DNA of 14,318 nt from CAJXJP01 sp034111025. Its GTDB lineage: Bacteria; Patescibacteriota; Gracilibacteria; BD1-5; UBA6164. The translations under genes were made by a program, and so were the position numbers. The stretch lies in the NCBI GenBank assembly GCA_034111025.1, contig JAWUYB010000009.1, positions 1 to 14,318 of the forward strand, in the 5' to 3' direction. Position 1 is the first letter of the stretch. Each line of letters begins with the position of its first letter. Below, piece after piece: positions 7,783-14,318 of this stretch. A model generated the notes under the pieces. That model saw only the letters and a program-made list of their open reading frames with translations, was not told the DNA's origin and did not search any database.

Positions 7783-8166
7783 ATGAGAAAAATATTAATA
7801 ATTGCTTGTTTATCACTCATATTTTTACAAGTATGAGCATCTGATGCTTGATCTTTATTTTGAACTGATAAAATATCTGAAACACTTAAACCAAATGGTG
7901 ATAGTTGAGATAATGATTTAGTTCAAACAGCAGATAATTTGTTAGGTTATTTAATAGGGTTACTCTATTTTATAGCTGTGGCACTTTGAATATATGGTGG
8001 ATTCACTATATTAATATCTGGATGAGATGAAGATAAAGTAAAAAAATGAAAAAATATCATTATTTACGTTGTAATCTGACTCATTGTTATATTTCTTGCC
8101 AGCCAATTAGTTAATTGGGTAATTGAAACTATGACTACTGTATCTGACCCAAATTTAAGCAATTAA
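7783..8166 (+). CDS. T4SS-pilin-like small membrane protein, second copy
   Basis: A 127-aa paralogue of the preceding gene, read through eight UGA codons. A signal peptide is predicted to end near A19 (VGA). The helices lie at about 54-79 and 92-113, with the loop ISGGDEDKVKKGK at 78-90. The two copies share LGY-IGLLYFIAVA, YGGF, GGDE-KVK, and IGL-VIFLASQ-V-W. It lies 14 bases after the first copy with no terminator between, so the two are co-transcribed and may form a heteromeric membrane structure (inference). Eight of 14 glycines are UGA, in sharp contrast to the first copy. No Shine-Dalgarno sequence precedes the ATG. The standard code would hide this gene completely. Confidence 0.75.
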
Positions 8167-8202
8167 AAAAAAAGAATAAATTATATTTACTCTTTTTTTT
8201 TG
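8165..8202. terminator. Terminator after the pilin-like pair
   Basis: An A-rich arm ending GAATAAA and a T-rich arm beginning TTTACTC pair over about 14 bp with one mismatch, around a 4-base TATA loop, then a T-run. The symmetric A/T flanks could also serve the convergent small membrane protein gene. Confidence 0.7.
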
Positions 8203-8219
8203 TATATTTTATTTTTTTA

Positions 8220-8441
8220 TTAAAAATCATAATTATCCACGTCAGAATTATCATCACTAATCATCATACTTTTTAATCAAAATCATATTGCTACTCCAAT
8301 ACACGTTGAAACAATTGATAACATCCAAGCAGTAGAGCTGGTATCTATAAATAAATAAGCTGGAGCTCTTCAAACAATATTTTCAACAACAAGAATTGAA
8401 GTAAGAGCTAAACCACCGAAAACTAGAATTTTATTAAGCAT
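8220..8441 (-). CDS. Small two-helix membrane protein, 73 aa
   Basis: The frame is complete only with UGA as glycine (three UGA). Residues about 4-24 and 38-57 are hydrophobic and look like two transmembrane helices. A short polar stretch (RAPAYLFIDTSS) lies between them, and an acidic tail (SDDNSDVDNYDF) ends the protein. I recognise no family. It converges on the pilin-like pair and diverges from leuS, and an AT-rich palindrome lies just upstream. A role near the membrane pilin proteins is possible only by proximity. The clean frame, two-helix pattern and fit between a terminator and a promoter region argue that it is real. Confidence 0.6.
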
Positions 8442-8453
8442 TTTTTTTGAGTG

Positions 8454-8486
8454 AAATATTATAATTATATAAAAATTATAATATTT
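8454..8486. repeat. 13-bp perfect AT palindrome in the leuS / small membrane gene divergent region
   Basis: AAATATTATAATT (8454-8466) and AATTATAATATTT (8474-8486) with a 7-base loop. Both strands contain TATAAT-like hexamers, so it may hold -10 boxes. It consists only of A and T, so chance is a real possibility. Confidence 0.6.
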
Positions 8487-8529
8487 TTTTGTATTTTACA
8501 AATTAAACTAGAATTTTCTTGTTTTTTTG

Positions 8530-8535
8530 TATAAT
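8530..8535 (+). promoter_or_regulatory. Likely -10 box of leuS
   Basis: A consensus TATAAT with TG directly upstream, 44 bases before the leuS ATG. No good -35 box is present at 16-18 bases. Confidence 0.45.
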
Positions 8536-8579
8536 ACTCCTATCAAAAATACTTTATTTAAAAATGTGAAAAAAGAAGA

Positions 8580-11528
8580 ATGTATAACCATAAGCAAATA
8601 GAAAATAAATGGCAAAAGGTATGGGAAGAATCTAAAACTTATAAGATAGAAAATGATTTTACAAAACCTAAATTTTATTGTCTTGATATGTTCCCCTATC
8701 CATCAGGAGCTGGTCTTCATGTAGGTCATCCAGAAGGAATGACTGCTAATGATATAGTTGCACGTTATAAAACAGCAAAAGGCTTTAATGTACTTCATCC
8801 AATGGGATGGGATGCTTTTGGTTTGCCTGCTGAAAATTTTGCTATAAAAACATGAACTCATCCTAGAATTACAACTGATGCGAATATTTCTAATTTTAGA
8901 AAACAAATTAAAGCATTAGGTTTTTCATACGATTGGGATAGAGAAATAGATACTACTGATCCAGAATATTATAAATGGACACAATGGATATTTTTAAAAT
9001 TATTCGAAAAAGGTCTAGCATACGAACAAAATCTTCCAATTAACTATTGTCCAAGTTGTAAAACTGGTCTCGCAAATGAAGAGGTATTAAACGACTTTAC
9101 ATGTGAAAGATGTGGAACAAAAGTAGAAAAAAGAAGAATCAGACAATGGGTTCTTTGAATCACAAAATATGCAGAAAGATTATTGAGTGACGTTGATAGA
9201 CTCGATTGGCCAGAGGGGATTAAAGAAATGCAAAGAAACTGGATTGGTAAATCAGAAGGTTGTGAATTTACATTAAAAAAAGTTTGAGATGAATCTAAAT
9301 CTATAGGTGTCTATACTACTAGAGTTGATACAGTTTTTGGTATGACTTATTCTGTTCTTGCTCCAGATCATGTTGATATAATGGATTTTATTACTGATGA
9401 ACAAAAACAAGTATGTCTTGATTATATAGACGAATCAAATAAAAAATCAGACCAAGATAGAACTCAAGACGATAAAGAAAAAACAGGTGTATTTACATGA
9501 TCATATGTAATTAATCCTTTTAACGACAAAGAAGTTCCACTTTGGATTGCTGATTACGTATTAGGGAACTACGGAACATGAGCTGTTATGGCAGTTCCTG
9601 CCCATGATATCAGAGATTTTGAATTTGCTAAAAAATATGATTTGGAAATAGAGCAAAGTATTGCTCAATATATAGTAGCTACTTGAATAAATGCTCCTAA
9701 AAAATGAAAAGAAGAAAAAAAGAGAGAATTTATTAATGCAATTATTGAGTACAATTGAAAATTTCTTTTATTAAAAGAAAAAGTTTGATGTAAATTTGTA
9801 TGATGATGACTTGAAAAAGATGAAACACTTTTAGAGTGAATAGAAAGAGAAATATTGGAAGAAACTTGATTTTTAGATCTTTGAAAAGTATCTACAATAT
9901 TAAATTCAGCATATTATTGATATGCATATAGACATACTCATGATAGAAATGATAAATGATTTGATTACCCTTTCTTCCATATAAAATTAAACTCTTTAAA
10001 ACAAGAAGAGATTTCTGAAGAAGAAAAAGCAATACATAGTTTAATATGGGTAGAAAAAGAAGAAGTCCAAAATCTATTGTTTTCTGATGGTCATAAGTAT
10101 CCATGGAATTGTTTTTTAGAAGAAAAGGCCTTTACAAATTTATGAATATTAGTAAATTCATGAGAATTCACAGGACTCACTTCTAAAGAAGCTCAATCTA
10201 AAATGGCTGAATTTGCTGAAGAAAATAATTTTGGTACAAAAAAAGTAAATTTCAAATTAAGAGACTGGTTATTCTCGAGACAAAGATATTGGGGAGAACC
10301 AATTCCTTTAGTTCATTGTGAAGACTGTGGAACGGTTGCAGAAAAAGAAGAAAATCTTCCAATACTTCTACCAGATACTGATAACTTTGAACCATCAGGT
10401 GATGGAACATCTCCATTATCAAAAATAGATAGCTTTGTAAATTGTGAATGTCCATCTTGTGGAAAACCTGCAAAAAGAGAAACAAATACAATGCCACAAT
10501 GGGGATGATCTTGCTGGTATTATTTGAGATATATGGATCCAAATAATTCGCAAGCTCTAGTTGACCCAGAAGTAGTGAAATATTGGGGTGAAGTTGACTC
10601 ATACGTAGGTTGAGCAGAACATGCAGTGTTACATCTCTTATACGCAAGGTTTTGGCATAAATTTCTCTATGATATAAATGTAGTTCCAACTGATGAACCA
10701 TTCTATAGATTAAGAAATCAGGGTTTAATATTAGCTCATGCTTTCCAAAGAAAAAACTGAGGACTATTAGCAAATGACCTAGTAGAAGAAAAAGACTGAG
10801 AATACTTTGAAATCGAGACGGGTGAGCCAGTAGATAGAATTGTTTCTAAAATGTCTAAATCACTCAAAAATGTTGTGAATCCAGATGATATAGTAGAAGA
10901 ATATGGTGCAGATTCTCTGAGACTTTATGAAATGTATATGGCAGAATTTAAAGATGCTGCTCCATGGGATTCAAGAGGTATTATATGAGTGAGAAGATTT
11001 TTAGATAAATCTGAAAGATTATTTTCTCAAGAAGCAAAACTTTCGACTGAATCAGATGAATTTACTGAAAAACTTCTTAATAAAACTATCAAGAAAATAG
11101 AATCTGATATTGATAATTATAAATTTAATACAGCTATATCTTCAATGATGATTTTAGTAAATAATGGTTTACCAAAAGATATAGATGCACAAAGAAACTG
11201 GAGAAGTATTTTTTGTCGTATTCTTCATCCATTCGCTCCTCATCTTGCTGAAGAATTATGGGAAAGAATGCATAAACAATCAAGTTCTATATTCTTAGAA
11301 CCTTGGCCTGAATATGATGAATCTAAAACTATTGATAACACTATCATTATATGAGTCCAAGTACTTGGAAAGCTCAGAGGAGATATCGAAGTAACTAAAG
11401 ATGAAGATAAAGACTCAGTGCTTCAAAAAGCGAGAGAAAATGAAAACGTTGCAAAGTGGCTAGAAGGTAAAACAATTGTAAAAGAGATTTATGTTCCTGG
11501 AAGAATAGTAAATATAGTAGTTAAATAA
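8580..11528 (+). CDS. leuS: Leucyl-tRNA synthetase with a Nudix domain inserted in the editing domain
   Basis: A 982-aa protein in one frame with 25 UGA glycines. It charges tRNA-Leu with leucine in the cytoplasm. HVGH at 47-50 is the HIGH motif, followed by HPMGWDAFGLPAE. CPSC and CERC form a zinc site. The CP1 editing domain has the TTRVDT threonine motif and the GTGAVMAVPAHD segment with its substrate-binding Asp, so post-transfer editing looks intact. DWLFSRQRYWGEPIP follows, then a second Cys cluster, KMSKS at 757-761, and the anticodon-binding and C-terminal domains. Most bacterial LeuRS are about 800-880 aa. The excess is one insertion at about residues 360-515 holding a Nudix box. The ATG at 8580 lies just after AAGAAG, a weak Shine-Dalgarno, and gives the usual N-terminus. 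It is a single-gene unit bounded by a promoter and a strong terminator. Confidence 0.97.
9657..10130 (+). other. Nudix hydrolase-like domain inserted within LeuRS
   Basis: This covers LeuRS residues about 360-517. In E. coli LeuRS the corresponding point passes from the KYGLPI strand to the SGEF-GL segment with only a short loop. Here a complete Nudix motif is present: G409, five residues, E415, seven residues, R423-E424-I425, E427-E428, G430-F431. The metal-binding glutamates (E424, E427, E428) are all kept, so activity is plausible. Beta-strand-like segments flank it (NAIIEYNGKFLLL before, and the PFFHIKL and HSLIWVEKEEV segments after), as in free Nudix enzymes. Twelve of 13 glycines are UGA. 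Nudix enzymes hydrolyse nucleoside diphosphate-linked compounds; the substrate here is unknown. From memory I believe other Patescibacteria LeuRS have similar insertions; I could not check this. Confidence 0.88.
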
Positions 11529-11563
11529 AAAAATCACAAGAAATTTATTTCTTGTGATTTTTT
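11528..11563. terminator. Terminator of leuS
   Basis: A perfect 16-bp stem (11528-11543 and 11548-11563; core TCACAAGAAA / TTTCTTGTGA) with a TTTA loop, flanked by A and T runs. It starts at the last base of the leuS stop codon and could work in both directions. Confidence 0.92.
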
Positions 11564-11580
11564 AAGTTATAGAATTATTT

Positions 11581-11620
11581 CTCCCTTTTACAAAGGGAAT
11601 ACCCGCAGGGGGGAGGGATT
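11581..11620. repeat. GC-rich extragenic palindromic element
   Basis: About 40 bases far richer in G and C than their surroundings, lying between two convergent terminators. TCCCTTT / AAAGGGA (11582-11588 and 11592-11598) form a hairpin with a 3-base loop. CCC-GCA-GGG (11602-11610) is a second small palindrome, and the outer CTCCC and GGGAG can also pair. It has the look of a dispersed REP-like element. Only this copy is in the window. Confidence 0.5.
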
Positions 11621-11640
11621 AAAAGCTAAGTGTACAATAA

Positions 11641-11675
11641 AAAAAGAGAAGAAATATATTATTTCTTCTCTTTTT
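11641..11675 (-). terminator. Terminator of typA
   Basis: A perfect 15-bp stem AAAAAGAGAAGAAAT / ATTTCTTCTCTTTTT (11641-11655 and 11661-11675) with a 5-base loop. On the minus strand it lies just after the typA stop and continues into a T-run. Confidence 0.9.
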
Positions 11676-11696
11676 AATTTTGATTAATAAATCAAA

Positions 11697-13490
11697 TTAA
11701 CTTCTTTTTCTTTCACCTTCTTTTAAGAATTTTTTTCTTAATCTAATTGTTTCTGGAGTGATTTCTACGTATTCATCTTCAGAGATGTAATCAATAGCTT
11801 CTTCTAGAGACATTAGTTTAGGTGGAGTTAGTTTTAATGCTTCATCTGTACCAGATGCTCTTACATTAGTAAGTTTTTTATTTTTAGTTGCATTAACAGT
11901 TAGATCTTGATCTTTATTAGATTCACCAAGAATCATACCTTCATATATTTCAGTAGCTGGTTGAACAAAGATTGTACCTCTATCTTGTAATTTGAATAGA
12001 GAGTAAGCCATAGTTTTACCATTTTCCATTGAAATCATAGAACCAACAGCTCTTTTTTCAATAGTACCTTTATATTCTTCAAATGCTTCGAATGAACTTG
12101 AAAGTAAACCTTCACCTTTAGTCATTGTTGTAAATAGAGATTTGAAACCTAATAGTCCTCTCGTAGGAACTGTGAATTCTAAGTTAACAATACCATTATT
12201 TTCAATCATGTTAGTCATTAGACCTTTTCTTTTCCCAAGTTCTGCAATAACTGGACCTTCAGAACCAGCAGGAACTGAAATATTTACATTTTCAATAGGT
12301 TCCATTTTTTTCCCATTTTCTTCTCTCATAATTACAACTGGAGCACCAACTTGTAATTCAAAACCTTCTCTTCTCATTGTTTCAATAAGTACAGATAAGT
12401 GAAGTTCACCTCTCCCTGCTACTTCGTAGTTATCACCTGAATCAAAATCAACTTTTAACCCAACATTTGTTTCTGTTTCTTTTTCTAATCTATCTCTGAT
12501 TTGTCTAGAAGTAATGAATTTACCTTCTCTCCCACAAAATGGAGAATTATTTACAAGGAATTCCATTTTTAGAGTAGGATGATCAATTGTGATAGGTGGC
12601 ATTTGTTCAATACTTTCGTTAGCAGCAATAGTTTCACCTACGAAGATGTCAGGAATCCCAGCAAGAGTGATGATATCACCAGCAAAAGCTTCATTAGATT
12701 CTTTTTTTTCTAATCCTTCATTTGTAAGAATTTTTGTAATTTTACCTTTTCTTTGAGCACCTTCGTTAGAAGTTACAACAACTTCTTGACCAACTTTAAC
12801 AGAACCATCATAGATTCTACCAATACCAAGTCTTCCTAAGAAGTTATCGTATCCAAGATTAGCAATTTGCATTTTTAGAGGAGCTGTAGCATCATTTTCT
12901 TTCGCAGCAACTTTTTCCATTACGTAGTCTAGTAGAGGAGTGATATCTTTTTGTTCAGGATTAGCATCCGTCCAAGAGAGACCTTCTCTAGCAATAGCAT
13001 AAATTGGCTCATTTAAATGTTCTAATTGTTCATCAGTAGCACCTAATTGAACGAATAAGTCGAATAATTGATCAACAACCCATTCAGCTCTTGCAGAAGG
13101 TTTATCCATTTTATTGATAACAATAACTGGGTGTAGACCTAACTCAAGTGATTTTTTAAGTACAAACTTAGTTTGAGGCATAGGCCCCTCGTAAGCATCT
13201 ACTACTAAACAAACTGAATCAACAGTTCTAAGTACTCTTTCTACTTCAGAACCGAAATCGGCATGACCTGGAGTATCAACAATATTAATTTTATTACCTT
13301 TATAAGTAATACCTGTATTTTTTGAGTAAATAGTAATACCTCTTTCTTGTTCTTGAGCATTACTGTCCATAGCTCTTTCTTCAATACCAACTCTAGCATC
13401 AAAGTTATCGTCAGCTTTTAATAATTCATCTACTAATGTAGTTTTCCCGTGATCTACATGGGCAATAATTGCAATATTTCTAAATGACAT
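11697..13490 (-). CDS. typA: Ribosome-associated translational GTPase TypA/BipA
   Basis: A 597-aa protein, the normal length for the family. TypA is an EF-G-like GTPase that binds 70S ribosomes and assists ribosome assembly and stress adaptation. The GTPase domain shows AHVDHGKTT (10-18), RGITI (50-54), DTPGH (72-76) and NKMD (126-129). The G5 region reads IYAIAREG where many homologues have a YASA-type motif, a mild deviation. The rest carries the EF-G-like and TypA-specific domains, with VPTRGLLGFKS and GEGLLSSSF-type segments, and ends in a basic tail (RKKFLKEGERKRS). Not one of its roughly 49 glycines is UGA, so it reads through unbroken under any code, unlike its neighbours. It forms a single-gene unit with its own promoter and terminator. 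There is no Shine-Dalgarno sequence; the ATG fits the conserved N-terminus. Confidence 0.97.
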   Translation of the reverse strand: MSFRNIAIIAHVDHGKTTLVDELLKADDNFDARVGIEERAMDSNAQEQERGITIYSKNTGITYKGNKINIVDTPGHADFGSEVERVLRTVDSVCLVVDAYEGPMPQTKFVLKKSLELGLHPVIVINKMDKPSARAEWVVDQLFDLFVQLGATDEQLEHLNEPIYAIAREGLSWTDANPEQKDITPLLDYVMEKVAAKENDATAPLKMQIANLGYDNFLGRLGIGRIYDGSVKVGQEVVVTSNEGAQRKGKITKILTNEGLEKKESNEAFAGDIITLAGIPDIFVGETIAANESIEQMPPITIDHPTLKMEFLVNNSPFCGREGKFITSRQIRDRLEKETETNVGLKVDFDSGDNYEVAGRGELHLSVLIETMRREGFELQVGAPVVIMREENGKKMEPIENVNISVPAGSEGPVIAELGKRKGLMTNMIENNGIVNLEFTVPTRGLLGFKSLFTTMTKGEGLLSSSFEAFEEYKGTIEKRAVGSMISMENGKTMAYSLFKLQDRGTIFVQPATEIYEGMILGESNKDQDLTVNATKNKKLTNVRASGTDEALKLTPPKLMSLEEAIDYISEDEYVEITPETIRLRKKFLKEGERKRS

Positions 13491-13505
13491 AAAAATTACT
13501 TAAAA

Positions 13506-13535
13506 TATATACTTAAAATTCATGGTTTTAACCAA
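13506..13535 (-). promoter_or_regulatory. Possible typA promoter with overlapping inverted repeat
   Basis: On the minus strand TTGGTT (rc of 13530-13535), 18 bases, then TATATA (13506-13511), about 15 bases before the ATG. The spacer lies within a broken palindrome (TTAAAAT ... TGGTT-TT-AACCA ... ATTTTAA, 13513-13543), which could be an operator. Confidence 0.35.
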
Positions 13536-13597
13536 GATTTTAAAACAAGAGGAGTATAGGGATAAATGCTAAAAAGTAAAGTTTATTTTTTATAGTA

Positions 13598-13628
13598 TTG
13601 ACACAGTTTTAAAATAATTTATTATGTA
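13598..13628 (+). promoter_or_regulatory. Possible promoter of the last two genes
   Basis: A consensus TTGACA (13598-13603) followed at 18-19 bases by the weak -10 candidates TTATGT and TATGTA, about 30 bases before the ATG at 13658. The 167-base divergent gap holds only this, the typA promoter and no credible gene. Confidence 0.4.
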
Positions 13629-13657
13629 TGTAATTGGGCTTAATTTTGTATATATAT

Positions 13658-14029
13658 ATGAATGATTTAAACAGTAGTAATCTTTGATGAGAATATTACC
13701 CAAGTACTCAAAGAATATATTTTGATATATTTGAAACTAAATATCAAGAACTATCAAAGAATTTAGGATTTGATTATTCCGATAAGGCTCAAATATTATA
13801 TGATAGACAATGAAACTATTTAGTTATCTGAGTTATGTATAAATGATATTTACAATTATCTGAATGAATTAATCATGAATTATTACAATATATAAACTCA
13901 ACTAATAATTTTGATATTTCAGATTTATTAATCAAAATGTCTGATATTTCTCAAAAAAATAAATTTATAAAATTTAAAGTAAATGATAATACTTTAGAAC
14001 AAGTACAATCTATTTTAGATAATAGGTAA
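13658..14029 (+). CDS. Orphan protein, 123 aa
   Basis: Open only with UGA as glycine (six UGA, including a double UGA near residues 10-11). I recognise no family. The protein is soluble-looking, rich in Asn, Asp, Ser, Ile, Leu and Tyr, with no signal peptide or membrane helix. Its middle (DRQGNYLVIGVMYKGYLQL) looks like two beta strands, followed by probable helices. It starts 54 bases beyond the TTGACA box and is followed after 30 bases by a second small orphan gene. A second ATG at 13662 is in another frame and is not used. The unbroken frame and UGA use like the neighbours support a real gene. Confidence 0.65.
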
Positions 14030-14059
14030 AATTTTAGTGAAAATACCGAATATAAATTC

Positions 14060-14308
14060 ATGAATTTAAAAATTTTTTCAGAAGTTTATTGTTCATTATA
14101 TACCTTATGTCAGGTTGAATGAGAAAACTTTATATATAAAAAATGAAATGTTAATATAAATATTGGTAACATAGAAAATTGAACTATCTTTTTTTTCGAT
14201 AATATATCAAAAATAGATTTAGATGATTTAGAAAACCATGCACGTGTTAATTTATATGAATCAATGATACTAGTAAAAGAAGTTATTTGAGATATTACTA
14301 AAAAATAA
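14060..14308 (+). CDS. Orphan protein, 82 aa
   Basis: Complete within the window with four UGA glycines. No family is recognised. It is acidic, with two Cys near the N-terminus (residues 11 and 17), a central segment rich in Asn and Ile, a Phe-rich strand (TIFFFDN), and a helical, Leu/Glu-rich C-terminus. It has no signal peptide or membrane helix. It follows the 123-aa orphan by 30 bases on the same strand with no terminator between, so the two are probably co-transcribed. No Shine-Dalgarno sequence precedes the ATG. Only ten bases remain after its stop, so its downstream partners are not visible. Confidence 0.6.
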
Positions 14309-14318
14309 TGAAAATAAA

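Noticed and set aside
7783..7839. Lipoprotein signal (IIAC, Cys9) in the second pilin-like protein
   Set aside because: The cysteine lies too early in the hydrophobic segment for a lipobox; cleavage after VGA near residue 19 fits better.
10252..10773. 173-aa minus-strand ORF opposite leuS
   Set aside because: It is a shadow of the strongly conserved leuS frame, with no family resemblance and no start signals.
8580..11528. leuS as a pseudogene with about 25 premature TGA stops
   Set aside because: There are no frameshifts and no TAA/TAG in the frame, and the TGA codons fall on conserved glycines. Recoding explains all of them.
12142..12402. 86-aa plus-strand ORF opposite typA
   Set aside because: It lies antisense to conserved typA sequence and has no independent support.
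13566..13592. Nine-residue leader peptide after AGAGGAG
   Set aside because: It lies upstream of the only plausible rightward promoter and opposite the typA leader, so there is no sign that it is transcribed.
481..14308. UGA as tryptophan (code 4) or selenocysteine
   Set aside because: Conserved Trp positions use TGG. The UGA positions align with invariant glycines, never with Trp or Cys, and are too many for selenocysteine.

Overview
The window is strongly AT-rich and reads correctly only if UGA is glycine (genetic code 25). That code is known from the candidate phyla Absconditabacteria (SR1) and Gracilibacteria (BD1-5) of the Patescibacteria/CPR. Under the standard code leuS, thiI, smpB, the M23 peptidase, both pilin-like genes and several others fall into fragments. 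Under code 25 each is one intact frame, and the UGA codons fall on family-invariant glycines, for example the glycine of GTGAVMAVPAHD in LeuRS, FFNLGG in ThiI, GKK in SmpB and the glycine-rich SAM loop of the methyltransferase. UGG is still used normally for Trp, so this is not the Mycoplasma code. The sequence cannot decide between SR1 and BD1-5.

Layout. 1-390: a (CACAAA)x10 array, a small orphan gene and a terminator. 481-2141: an M23 metallopeptidase followed by smpB and a terminator. 2142-2497: a doubtful small ORF with a long inverted repeat. 2498-5140: a large acidic orphan protein with an 11-copy EKQ(T/S/A) repeat. Its frame is cut by an in-frame TAA but runs on to a second stop placed directly in front of the terminator. 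5123-7265, minus strand: thiI (with rhodanese domain) and a SAM-dependent O-methyltransferase. 7266-8202: a divergent promoter region, then two tandem T4SS-pilin-like membrane proteins. 8220-8441, minus: a small membrane protein missed by standard-code ORF calling. 8580-11563: leucyl-tRNA synthetase. 11581-11620: a GC-rich extragenic palindromic element. 11641-13490, minus: typA/bipA. 13598-14308: two small orphan genes in tandem.

Together these are a compact, mostly translation-related set (aminoacylation, tRNA thiolation, ribosome rescue, ribosome-associated GTPase) mixed with cell-surface genes (M23 hydrolase, pilin-like pair, acidic repeat protein). Terminators are short perfect hairpins, often overlapping stop codons. 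Most start codons have no Shine-Dalgarno sequence.

The most interesting item is LeuRS. Its CP1 editing domain carries an insertion of about 155 residues containing a complete Nudix box (residues 409-431). Twelve of the 13 glycines in the insertion are UGA, against 13 of 52 in the rest of the enzyme. Other genes also differ sharply in UGA use: typA has none, and the two tandem pilin paralogues have 1 of 16 and 8 of 14.
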